Made by a program: the position numbers and the translations under genes
Shown here: positions 24,501 to 29,124 of the stretch, piece after piece
How positions within the stretch are numbered: position 1 is the stretch's first letter
Layout of the letters: every line of letters starts with the position of its first letter
Assembly (NCBI RefSeq): GCF_017874615.1
Contig: NZ_JAGIKV010000026.1
Span: 37,941-101,940, forward strand
Length of the DNA: 64,000 bases
Source of the DNA: Paenibacillus xylanexedens
GTDB lineage: Bacteria; Bacillota; Bacilli; Paenibacillales; Paenibacillaceae
Direction: 5' to 3'
The notes under the pieces: generated by a model
What the model was told of the DNA's origin: nothing
The model's database searches: none
Seen by the model: only the letters and a program-made list of their open reading frames with translations

Positions 24501-25482
24501 TATAAGGATATTTCTGATGTCGCAGATCCGCCGTATTTTCCTTGGAAACCGTTTGGATCAAGGAAAGCACGGACTCAACTGGATTCAGGCTAATCCGCGT
24601 AGCCACGGTGCTGACGAACATACCGATCGTTTCTTTTTCCTTCTTGCTGGTGCGATTGGCAAAAACCGTGCCGACTGGAACATCGGTGCTGTCGGTCAGC
24701 TTATACAATAAGACGTACATGGCGGACAAAAATAACGTATATAAACTAACCTGATATTGTTCGCTAAAAGCCAGAATGCGGTCATAGCGGGAACCATCCA
24801 AAGTGATGGAACGTTTATTCGATTCGCTGCCAATCGAGAATGGCGGAACCGATTTAATGCCGCTCGTTTCAGGCAAAGTCTTGTACTTGGTTAGCCAATA
24901 TTCCTTGCCTTTTTGATAACGCTGCGATTGCTCATATTCATACTCAGTTGAAATATAATCCAGATAGGATGGGGCCTGGTAACTGCTGAAGATGCCATTG
25001 CGCAGTTCCAGGTATTTTTCCATCACCGCATGCAGCAAAGCAGTGACGGACAATCCATCGGCAATGATATGATTTATAGTCAAATTAAGCCATACTTGGC
25101 CGTTCGCAAAATGGATCACCGTAAATTGGTAGAGGTGTTCGTCGAACACACTGGCCGGTTTTTCGCTTACTTCTTTCACCCAAGCATAGAATTGTTCGGT
25201 TGTGCCTATTTCGAGGTGGCTTATCTTGGCTTGCACATTCTCTGGCTCTTCGAACCACTGCGTTGGATTTTGCAAATCCCCGCTAATGCGGATTCGGAAA
25301 GCGTCATAGGTTTTGACAATCTCTGCCGCCGCTTTCTCCAGCAGCTTGGTGTCGATCTCGCCCGTAATCTGGTAGGTCGCGGAAAGCATCGTGATGGATG
25401 TGCCCGGATTCATAATTTCCATGAACCATATCCGGCGCTGGGCTTGCGTTAATCCATATTGCTTGTTCGTATTCTCTCTCAC
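6589..25482 (-). CDS. pmxE: Polymyxin-type non-ribosomal peptide synthetase, modules 1-5 (PmxE homologue)
   Basis: A 6297-residue synthetase that starts and builds the first five residues of the lipopeptide. The start is GTG 25482 with GGGAG nine nt upstream. Domain order, rough residues: starter C 1-440; A1 470-970; T1 near 1007; C2 1068-1500; A2 to 2025; T2 2056; C3 2118; A3 to 3095; T3 3131; E3 3190-3640; C4 3653 (D-Cys-type L-acceptor form, HHHILLDGW); A4 to 4660; T4 4702; C5 4764; A5 to 5755; T5 5795; terminal C 5857-6270. Pocket residues read by eye: A1, A4, A5 follow the Dab pattern (FDVFVGDI core); A2 reads DFWNIGMVH (Thr); A3 reads DVWHFSLVD (Ser). The E domain after A3 (HHLVVDGVSW, EGHGRE) predicts D-Ser3. 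The terminal C domain hands over to the PmxA homologue. Length and order match PmxE of P. polymyxa as I know it. Confidence 0.93.
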   Translation of the reverse strand: MRENTNKQYGLTQAQRRIWFMEIMNPGTSITMLSATYQITGEIDTKLLEKAAAEIVKTYDAFRIRISGDLQNPTQWFEEPENVQAKISHLEIGTTEQFYAWVKEVSEKPASVFDEHLYQFTVIHFANGQVWLNLTINHIIADGLSVTALLHAVMEKYLELRNGIFSSYQAPSYLDYISTEYEYEQSQRYQKGKEYWLTKYKTLPETSGIKSVPPFSIGSESNKRSITLDGSRYDRILAFSEQYQVSLYTLFLSAMYVLLYKLTDSTDVPVGTVFANRTSKKEKETIGMFVSTVATRISLNPVESVLSLIQTVSKENTADLRHQKYPYNQLIQDLREQHGRNDLSELFRTSLEYLPLKIVEYEEIKVRLEAHFARHEMDDLLLRFDHMLNEGHVILHASYRTGLFETTEIDRIMEQYVTVLDQFLETPELRVREISLLSDEERHRILDVFNPPVAALSEGIAFHRYVEKFARDIPDHPAVVYMDKKLTYGELNKRAERLAALLREQGVGRETITGIWAERSVELLVGVLAVWKAGGAYVPLDPDYPAERIEYMLSDSEASVLLTQRHLLEGAGGWLADDRLKLQAVYAMDDEQMYKGDTSAVEFESADSAPQDLAYVIYTSGTTGRPKGVMIEHGSLMNTADAYRREYRLDQFPVRLLQLASFSFDVFVGDIARTLYNGGTMVIVPKDDRIDPNRLYGWIRDQNITVFESTPALILPFMQHIYEEGLDVSSMQLLITSSDACSVTDYRLLQERFGGQFRIINSYGVTEAAIDSSFYDEPLDKLPLLGHVPIGKAWLNARFYIVDAGLKPVPVGVPGELVIGGAGVARGYWNRPDLTAEKFVDSPFVSGERLYRTGDLARWLEDGNVDFIGRIDYQVKIRGFRIELGEIETALLSFPGVKQAVVTDCTDEQGQKYLCGYVAGDVSLQLSDLLSQLKQELPAHMVPARLVSLDQLPLTPNGKIDRKALPEPTGEIEAGREYVAPRTTLETRLALIWQQVLGIARVGVQYDFFDLGGHSLRASALVSKIRKELQVEVPLRDVFRYTTIEQLAQRISGLKQQDTYEITKAAETEYYPVSSEQKRLYVLRQLDAAERSYNMSAALLLEGKLDRKRVEYAFRALIQRHETLRTGIEQVQGELVQHIYDEVEFAVDYFQASEREVDQVVEAYFHPFDLTKPPLLRIGLIEVAEDRHILLFDMHHIVSDGISTALLFDEFSRLYRGEELAPLRIQYKDYAVWQHSEAYGQLIQPQKEYWLEQLSGELPVLELPTDFPRPAVQSFDGRTVKFDIGKERTEKLKELAARTGTTLYMVLLSAYSILMHKYSGQEDLIVGTPIAGRTQEEVQPIVGMFINTLAIRSHPERSKPYLKYLEEMKEITLGAFEHQNYLFEDLVESLHIPRTTGRNPLFDTFFSLQNTENEQIVIEGLEQSFYPLENRTSKFELLLDISELDGQLECRLEYATALYKQETAERFARHYDKLLETIATAPEGDIASLEMLTEQEIRELVRSFNDSEADYPRQQTIHGLFEEQAKLYPDNVAAVMNERQLSYHELNERSNRLARKLRETGVEADQLVAILAERSLDMVVGILAILKAGGAYVPIDPDYPEERIRFMIEDSGAPLLLIQKHLHEKTDFAGTRLELDDFVWGVKGADSAGALDASNLEPISGPGNLAYVIYTSGTTGKPKGTLIEHKNVVRLLFNDKNLFDFGPSDTWTLFHSFCFDFSVWEMYGALLNGGKLVIVPPLTAKNPAEFLALLSRERVTILNQTPTYFYQLLREVIADHPYDLRIRNVIFGGEALSPLLLKGFKTKYPETKLINMYGITETTVHVTYKEITWIEMEAAKSNIGKPIPTLSVYVLDENRRPVPIGVAGEMYVAGEGLARGYLNRPDLTAEKFVDSPFAEGEKLYRSGDLAAWLPDGNIEYLGRIDHQVKIRGYRIELDEIETQLLNVEGVEEAVVLARQDSGGEKALVAYFVADRTLTVSEIRTSLAQGMPGYMIPSYFVQLERMPLTSNGKVDRKALPEPQGGLQTGVEYVAPRNLAESQLVKIWEEVLGYSGIGVLDNFFELGGHSLRATNLVSKIRKEMNVELPLRDVFRYMTVESMAGAIASLEESEHSSIPKAEEKAYYPVSSAQKRLYVLHQLDSSELNYNIPSTLQLKGTLNEAKVEKALTTLVARHDMLRTGFEIVNGELVQRIHPLVDFKVEKLQASKDQVAAILEGFIQPFDLTQPPLLRALLIILEKEKFLLALDMHHIGSDGLSMDVLLREFVGLYNGEELPELRIQYKDYAVWQQSDEQCQRIKRQEEYWRGVFSSELPVLELPLDFSRPAVRQFDGQTLTFALDAEKSEALKRLAGDSGATLYMLLLAAYSVLLHKYVGQEDIVVGTPIAARSHADLQPIIGMFVNTLALRLGPTAEQTFLDYLQDVKETTLGAYEHQDYPFEELVEALQVSRNLSRNPLFDTMFSLQKHESLDLSMEGLQWSLFDIEEKTAKFDLSLDILESGNELVCKIEYATSLFRQETMVRLAGHYEQLLASILAQPGARISDLNILKDSEKHDLLVGFAVSSSALAKQSASEGPGLEADESWRERTIHELFEEQAERTPEQVAVVYEDSSLTYRELNERANRLARSLRASGAQADQPIAIMAERSLEMIVGIYAILKAGGAYVPIDPQFPQERIRYMLEDSGARLLLIQSHLRESASFAGTEPLGGLSLVDLNDPSAYDEDGTNLEPASGPEHLAYVIYTSGSTGKPKGVMVEHRPVINRLLWMQNAYPIDSRDTILQKTAITFDVSVWELFWWAWTGAKVCLLPPGGEKNPETILDTIERQAVTTMHFVPSMLHAFLEYVERQPSEDLGNKLSSLKRVFASGEALATSHVSRFWQWISSSVNQAQLINLYGPTEATVDVSYYDCGPEEAYVSVPIGKPISNIRLHIVKEGTTALQPVGVPGELCIAGEGLARGYLNRPELTAEKFVECPFAPGGRMYRTGDLARWLPDGNIEYMGRIDHQVKIRGYRIELGEVEAQVLKAASVQEGVVIAREDEAGQKQLCAYFVADKPLAASELRSALAEDLPAYMIPSYFVQLERMPLTHSGKLDRKALPAPESSMLVGTEYVAPRTAAEQTLVAVWQKALRTGRPIGVMDNFFELGGDSIKSIQVSSRLHQAGYKLEIKHLFKYPTVAELSPYLQSVLRRADQGAATGETGLTPIQRWFFEQSFAELHHFNQAVMLYREEDYDEAALRQAVRKLAEHHDALRLVFSRTESGYAAWNRGIAESDGELYSLEVIDFRGMTDCAQAIEAKANELQRSINLQAGPLLKLRLFRCADGDHLLIAIHHLVVDGVSWRILLEDFAAGYEQALQGQLIRLPLKTDSFQTWAKQLADYANGPAMESERAYWQHIEQLTYEPLPKDFEQGTSKLKDSRLVTVRWTAEETEQLLKQAHRAYHTEMNDLLLAALGLAVQAWSGRERVLVNLEGHGREELLPDVDITRTVGWFTSQFPVVLEPGHVQALGHQVKQVKENLRRIPNKGIGYGILRYLSAPRDGEHFVLEPEISFNYLGQFDQDYESSGSQPSPFSPGSDSSPNAVMNYVLDINGMVSEGVLELTIRYGETQYQRETVERLGTLLQSSLREVISHCVSKERPELTPSDVLLQDVTVEELERLSEHTAALGELENVYTLTPLQKGMLFHSLLDADSEAYFEQVTFDLYGSLNVEAFTRGLDTLVQRNEALRTNFITGWRDEPIQVVFRERKCEVYFEDIRSASDEHPEKTIADFVSADKANKFDLAQGSLMRVTVLRTGDESYQVIWSHHHILLDGWCMSLMIKEVFDTYFAFQEQRTLELPPVTSYSRYIEWLEAQDAAKASRYWSEYLAGYDQQTKLPREKTGLKQGAFEAAEIDVELSKELTGQIERVARQHQVTLNTFMQTVWGLVLQVYNNSEDVVFGSVVSGRPAEIPGIESMIGLFINTIPVRIQGKAEETVADILRKTQDQALTSGAYETFPLFEIQSLSEQKRDLINHIMVFENYPMEEQIEQVVGGGQEALKIANIQSPEQTNYDLDITVIPEEHILLRFTYNALTFREQDIRQIHSHFARALEQVAANPNVRVHELELLTAAEKEEIVGVFNPVQPEVAPVAAFHRLFEEQAERTPEAEAIVYENDRLTYAELNERANRLAAMLRGSGIGREEIVGILAERSVDLLVAVMAVWKAGGAYVPLDPDYPVDRVRFMLEDSGAKVLLTQTPLRERAEAWLGEEELALAKVLYLDDETSYSEDRANAPMDFSQGSSSAPNPVNGKLTGAVNGGGESHPNDVDVVGMDSFHEARPEDLAYVIYTSGTTGKPKGVMIEHRSLVNTAAGYRREYRLERFPVRLMQLASFSFDVFVGDIARTLYNGGTMVIVPKDDRIDPSRLHYWIEREQVSIFESTPALIVPFMEYVHEQGLELSSMELLITSSDSCSVAEYRTLQERFGSSFRIINAYGVTEAAIDSSFYDEELAKLPQTGHVPIGKAWLNAKFYIVDAYLNPVPVGVLGELVIGGVSVARGYLNRPELTEEKFVDSPFTAGERLYRTGDLARWMEDGNVDFIGRIDNQAKIRGYRIETGEVEAKLLSVGGVKEAVVVVREDQEGQKALCAYYTVEEGLTAADLKRAISSELPGYMIPSYFVELEQLPLTPNGKIDRKALPAPEGGAGGGREYVAPRTEMEAKLAAIWQEVLVREKAVGVTDNFFDLGGHSLRATTLVSKMHKELGVQFPLRDVFRYSTVEEMAVAMEHLEIGSFMAIPAAEPSEYYPLSSAQKRLYILNQLEGGELSYNIPGAMLLEGQLNRQRFEEAFRGLVARHETLRTGFEMVEGEAVQRIYEEVTFQVEYVQISGEQAEEMVRQFVRAFDLAKPPLLRVGIAELAPDRHILMFDTHHIVSDGVSMDVLIEEFVHLYSGEPLNPLRIQYKDYAVWQQSDEQKTQLAKQEAYWIDMFRGELPVLEMPTDYPRPAMQSYEGRTLQLFMNIEKSEGLKRLAAENGATLYMVLLAAYNVVLHKYSGQEDVVVGTPIAGRNHSDVQPLIGMFVNTLAIRSYPAAGKTFLDYLKEIKETTLGAFEHQNYPFEELVDKVNVARDLRRHPLFDTMFALQNTENVEIQLPGLHLSTYASEEIVSKFDLSLDVTEIENGLEYLFEYATALYKTETVEKLAVHYLQLLESILRNPSATISELDILTLAEKEEIVGAFNPAQPEEAPVAAFHRLFEEQAEHTPEAEAVVYENDRLTYAELNERANRLSATLRASGIGREEIVGILAERSVDLLVAVMAVWKAGGTYVPLDPDYPVDRVRFMLEDSRAKVLLTQTPLRERAEAWLGEEELALAKVLYLDDETSYSEERSNVPMDFGQGSNSALDRVNGKLTGAVNGGGESYPNDVDVVGMDSFHEARPEDLAYVIYTSGTTGKPKGVMIEHRSLVNTAAGYRREYRLDQFPVRLLQLASFSFDVFVGDIARTLYNGGTMVIVPKDDRIDPSRLHHWIEREQVTIFESTPALIVPFMEYVYEQGLKLSGMELLITSSDSCSVADYRTLQERFGSSFRIINAYGVTEAAIDSSFYDEELAKLPQTGHVPIGKAWLNAKFYIVDAHLNPVPVGVLGELVIGGVGVARGYLNRPELTEEKFVDSPFTAGERLYCTGDLARWMEDGNVDFIGRIDNQAKIRGYRIETGEIESQLLRVVGIREAVVLVRSDANGQKALCAYYTTDIELTAADLKRAISSELPGYMIPSYFVEMEYLPLTPNGKIDRKALPAPEEGASAGREYVGPRTDLETKLVSIWQDVLGSVTIGVTDNFFDLGGHSLRATTLVSKVHKELHVDLPLRDVFRYSTIEAMAEVISRLEQQEFLSIPVLDKREYYPLSSVQKRLYIQQQMEGAELSYNMSGMTVLVGRLERNQFEEALKGLIARHEVLRTGFEMVDGEPVQRLYSDLEFAVEYTKVPESETKSIADAFVRVFDLERPPLLRVGLIEWEAERHLLMLDIHHIVTDGMSMGIFIEELLRLYNGETLEPLRIQYKEFAAWQQSEPVKERLKRQEAYWLDMLEGELPTLELPTDFVRPAARSFEGDVLPFSIDKQMTDNLQRIADENGATLYMVLSAAYSILLSKYSGQEDFIVGTPVSGRTHADLEQLIGMFVNTLAIRHYPSGEKTFLNYLNEVKETMLGAYDHQDYPFEELVKKLQVPRDQSRNPVFDVMFALETKEDNVQSFGDIQIESYPETHAVAQFDLTLVISLLDEGMNGQFEYATKLFTRNLIDNFAQDLLVIINQIGEQPSVLLKDISLNGQSEQEQDELEAIDIIF
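8470..9840 (-). repeat. Dab-specific A-domain repeat, copy A5
   Basis: One of four long, near-identical DNA segments (A5, A4, A9, A8) coding for Dab-activating domains, including a Ser/Gly/Asn-rich insert between core motifs. The A1 Dab domain is more divergent and lacks the insert. Confidence 0.8.
11750..13140 (-). repeat. Dab-specific A-domain repeat, copy A4
   Basis: Near-identical to 8,470-9,840, including the insert with NGKLTGAVNGGGESHPNDV. Differences are scattered single bases. Confidence 0.8.
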
Positions 25483-25567
25483 ATCGACACACTCCCGTAT
25501 TAGAGATTGTTTGTAGATAGGCTTTATACCTGAATATCAGCAGGAAGCCGCCCGCCGAAAAGCGGGT

Positions 25568-27301
25568 CTAGCCGTACAGCCGCGCGTAGTAACCTCCGAG
25601 CGCCAGCAGTTCCTGATGGCGGCCCCGTTCCACGACCGTTCCTTGATTCATGACCGTAATCAAATCCGCATGTTCCACAGTGCTGAGACGGTGGGCAATC
25701 AGAATGGTGGTGCGCCCCTTCATCAATACGTTCAGAGCTTGCTGTACCCAATGCTGGGATTCGTTATCCAATGCAGAAGTCGCTTCGTCCAGCAGTAGAA
25801 TCGGGGCGTTTTTGAGAATCGCCCGGGCGATCGCAATTCGCTGCCTTTGTCCACCTGACAATGACGCTCCCCTCTCTCCCACCGGCGTTTTATACTGTTC
25901 AGGAAGTTCCTGAATAAAATGGTGAGCGTACGCCGCTTTGGCCGCTTCCACCACTTCTTCATCCGTTGCATCCGGGTTGCCATAACGGATATTTTCCTCA
26001 ATCGTGCCAGTAAACAAAAACGGCTCCTGCGGAACATATGCAATCTGCCTGCGGATTTCTTCCAGCGTGTAATGGCCGAACGGTTTGCCCTGGAGCAGGA
26101 TATCTCCGCTGTCCACAGGATAAAAGCCGAGCAGCAGCTTGATCAGCGTACTTTTGCCGCTGCCGCTGGCTCCCACGATCGCAGCGACCTGACCAGGAAA
26201 CACCTGCATGGACATGTCGACAAGTACCTTTTTATCCCCCTGATAGGAAAATTCCACATCGCGAAACTCCACCGCAGCCTCCGATACAAGCTCGCTACGA
26301 GAAGATCCCAGACGCTCCGGTTCCTCTTCCTCGCTTAGTACCTCTTGAATCCGGTGAGCGCCCGCGAGCGAATTTTGGGTCATCGACAGAACCATCCCCA
26401 GGTTCAACAAGGCGTGCGTCAGATTCACTTGCAAAACTGCCAGAGCGGCGACACTTCCCATTCCCATCAATCCGTAGGCATATAGAAGACTGCCGATGAC
26501 GATGATGCCGCAGAACGTGACGTAGCTGATAAAATGGTTCACCGCAGCCTGCATACCGTTCTTTTTCGCCGTTTGCCGAAGCGTTTGCGTCATTTGCTCG
26601 TTCAACCCCTCGTACTGGCCGTAAATCGTGCGGATGCGAAACAGCTTCACAATTTGAATGCCGCCCATAAAATCTTTAAATTTTTCGGTCATTTTACCGA
26701 GCGTACGCAAGCCTTGTTCGGACAAAACGCGGATATCCCGTGCAAATTTCAGGCTGACCAGAGAGGACAGCAGCAGAATGACGAAGGATACGCCAGCAAA
26801 CCGCCAATCGATCACCGCCATAGAGACAATGGAGCCGATACAGAAGACAACTTGAAGCAGCAAAACGAAGTAAACCTGCGAGAATGTAAACTCAACGGTC
26901 GTTACGTCGTTGTTCACTCGCGACAGCAAGTCCCCATGGTGGTTCTGCTCCAGGAATCTCGGCCGCACCCGGCACAGCTTGTCATAAAGACGTTTGCGGA
27001 TATTCAGCACAGTCAGCTCGACACTGCGCTGGTATAAGTAAATGAACCAGGGAGAAATTATATTTTCCAGGAACAGGGCCGCGCCCAAAATAACAAAAGC
27101 TTCCACCATCAGGGACGTATCTCGGGACACGGCGAAATCAACCAAGTTATGTACGACCAAGCTGAAGGCGATTAGAAACAATGTCTGGGTGAGCGCCGTT
27201 ACAGCAAGGCCAATCGCGTACTGGGTTTTGCGCTTGCGGTTCATAAACGTCAGCAAGTAGCCGAGTTCTTTCACTTGTGATAGCCTTCCGCCCTTTTTCA
27301 T
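25568..27301 (-). CDS. pmxD: ABC half-transporter, exporter type (PmxD homologue)
   Basis: A 577-residue protein with an N-terminal six-helix membrane domain (residues about 20-320) and a C-terminal ATPase domain: Walker A GASGSGKST, signature LSGGQRQR, Walker B ILLLDEATSALD and switch IAHRLST are all present. It starts inside the end of the preceding ABC gene (ATGA overlap), so the two are translationally coupled and probably form a heterodimer. In polymyxin clusters the equivalent pair is needed for export of the product and for producer tolerance; that role is inferred here from gene order. The pmxE-like gene follows after 85 bp. Confidence 0.9.
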   Translation of the reverse strand: MKKGGRLSQVKELGYLLTFMNRKRKTQYAIGLAVTALTQTLFLIAFSLVVHNLVDFAVSRDTSLMVEAFVILGAALFLENIISPWFIYLYQRSVELTVLNIRKRLYDKLCRVRPRFLEQNHHGDLLSRVNNDVTTVEFTFSQVYFVLLLQVVFCIGSIVSMAVIDWRFAGVSFVILLLSSLVSLKFARDIRVLSEQGLRTLGKMTEKFKDFMGGIQIVKLFRIRTIYGQYEGLNEQMTQTLRQTAKKNGMQAAVNHFISYVTFCGIIVIGSLLYAYGLMGMGSVAALAVLQVNLTHALLNLGMVLSMTQNSLAGAHRIQEVLSEEEEPERLGSSRSELVSEAAVEFRDVEFSYQGDKKVLVDMSMQVFPGQVAAIVGASGSGKSTLIKLLLGFYPVDSGDILLQGKPFGHYTLEEIRRQIAYVPQEPFLFTGTIEENIRYGNPDATDEEVVEAAKAAYAHHFIQELPEQYKTPVGERGASLSGGQRQRIAIARAILKNAPILLLDEATSALDNESQHWVQQALNVLMKGRTTILIAHRLSTVEHADLITVMNQGTVVERGRHQELLALGGYYARLYG

Positions 27302-29124
27302 GTGTACGACACCTCCCTGCGTTCGGCAGACTCGGTAAACTCCTGGTAATACGACTGGGCGTACAGTCCCTTCCTCTTGAGCAATTGTTCATGAGTGCCC
27401 TTTTCGACAATACTTCCTTGTTCCATAACCCAAATTTCATCGGCGTTTTGTACCGTAGAAAGCCGGTGGGCAATAACCATGGTCGTTCTCTGCTTCATCA
27501 ATACGCCCAACGCTTCCTGAACCGCGCTTTCCGACTCCGGATCAAGTGCCGATGTGGGCTCGTCCAACAGCAGAACGGGAGCATCCTTCAGAAACGCCCG
27601 AGCCATTGCAATGCGCTGGCGTTGCCCACCGGACAAAAACCCGCCACGCTCTCCGACATACGTCTGGTAACCGTCCTCAAGCTGCATAATGAAAGAATGA
27701 GCCTGAGCGGCTTTGGCGGCTTCGATAATCTCGTCCATCGACGCTTCTTCCCGCCCATAGCCGATATTTTCGGCGATCGTACCGCTAAACAAATATGAAT
27801 CTTGGGTTACAACGGAAAAATGCGACCGAAGCTGCTCCGGATCTGCACCGTGGATCAGGCTTCCGAACACGTGGATCTCGCCCTGATCCTCCGGAAGTGG
27901 ATAAAAGCCGCATACCAGCTTAAACACCGTACTCTTCCCTCCGCCGCTCGCTCCGACAAGTGCAATCGTCTTGCCTTCTGGCACAGAGAAGCTAACATTC
28001 CGCAGAATCGGGGAACTCTCTTCATACCCGAAGGTTACGTTCTGAAACTGGATGGGGGCGGCGCTCGCTTTTGGAAGCAAACGGCCATTTTCCGTTTCGG
28101 TCGGCTGCTCGACGATTTCGGAGACCCTTCTCAGGGCACCGGTCATTTCGAACGTGCGCGTGATGAGCTCGGGAATATGCTCCAGTGGCTCCAGACACAG
28201 ATTAAGCAAGTACAGGAAGGCGATCAGTTCTCCCGCGCCTAGCTGCCCGTTGTAGATCAAATAGCTTCCGTAACTGACGGCGAAAATGATCGGGCTAATC
28301 ATCAGCGTAGAAAGCAGCGGGTTGACCCAGGCTTCCCGCTTTTTCACGGCCAGCTTTTTTTGAGCCGTCAATTGCAGGAGCACTTGGTAGGAGCGAGATA
28401 ACATACCGGATAGCAGGTAGCTTTTTACAATAGGCATCCCCCCAAGCGTATCCTGGAGGTTGACGTTCATTCGGCCCATGTTCGCCTGGGCTTCCTCCGT
28501 CAACTGTTCCAACTGCTTGCCGATCCATTGGGAAACCAGCAGTGCTACGGGAAATAACAGCAGGCTGTACAGCATCAGCTCCCATTGGAGATACATCAAA
28601 TAAGCGAAACAGCCGATAAATAATAGCGGATGATAAAACCACTGGGCGAGGTCCCGAATCATAAATTGCTGGATGAGCTGCAGATCGTTGTTGATCCGCG
28701 ACAACACGTCGCCGGAGTGCTGCTTTTCCAAATAGGGGACCGGGAGTTTGCCGATATGACGCATGACATGGTTGCGGATATCCTGCACCGCAGAGGCACT
28801 GCTTCGCTCCACACCAAAGCTCATGAAAAACTTCGCCGGCACACCGATCAAGATGACCGCAAAGACCGTGTACACGATCTGCAGAACGATAGGCCCCGCC
28901 CCATTCTCGGCCTGTGTGGTCAGCTGCTCGACCAAACGTCCCGTCCATATCTCAATAACCGCGGCGGCAATTGCGGACAGGATACCGACGATCATCCAGC
29001 CTTTGTGACGGCTTACATAGGACATCAGCCAGCGGAACGCTTTCCAGGTGGCATAAGCGGTTCGGCGCTTGGAAGGCGCCGCTGTGCCTTGTCCTTGAAC
29101 AGACGTCTGCCGGTCAGCTCCCAT
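27298..29124 (-). CDS. pmxC: ABC half-transporter, exporter type (PmxC homologue)
   Basis: A 608-residue protein with about 30 hydrophilic residues at the N-terminus, a six-helix membrane domain and an ATPase domain with GASGGGKST (Walker A), LSGGQRQR, VLLLDEPTSALD and IAHRLST. Its start overlaps the end of the pmxB-like gene by 11 bp and its stop overlaps the next ABC gene by 4 bp, so pmxB-C-D are tightly coupled. Probable partner of the following half-transporter in exporting the finished lipopeptide across the membrane. Both ATPase sites look intact, so neither subunit is an obvious degenerate partner. Confidence 0.9.
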   Translation of the reverse strand: MGADRQTSVQGQGTAAPSKRRTAYATWKAFRWLMSYVSRHKGWMIVGILSAIAAAVIEIWTGRLVEQLTTQAENGAGPIVLQIVYTVFAVILIGVPAKFFMSFGVERSSASAVQDIRNHVMRHIGKLPVPYLEKQHSGDVLSRINNDLQLIQQFMIRDLAQWFYHPLLFIGCFAYLMYLQWELMLYSLLLFPVALLVSQWIGKQLEQLTEEAQANMGRMNVNLQDTLGGMPIVKSYLLSGMLSRSYQVLLQLTAQKKLAVKKREAWVNPLLSTLMISPIIFAVSYGSYLIYNGQLGAGELIAFLYLLNLCLEPLEHIPELITRTFEMTGALRRVSEIVEQPTETENGRLLPKASAAPIQFQNVTFGYEESSPILRNVSFSVPEGKTIALVGASGGGKSTVFKLVCGFYPLPEDQGEIHVFGSLIHGADPEQLRSHFSVVTQDSYLFSGTIAENIGYGREEASMDEIIEAAKAAQAHSFIMQLEDGYQTYVGERGGFLSGGQRQRIAMARAFLKDAPVLLLDEPTSALDPESESAVQEALGVLMKQRTTMVIAHRLSTVQNADEIWVMEQGSIVEKGTHEQLLKRKGLYAQSYYQEFTESAERREVSYT

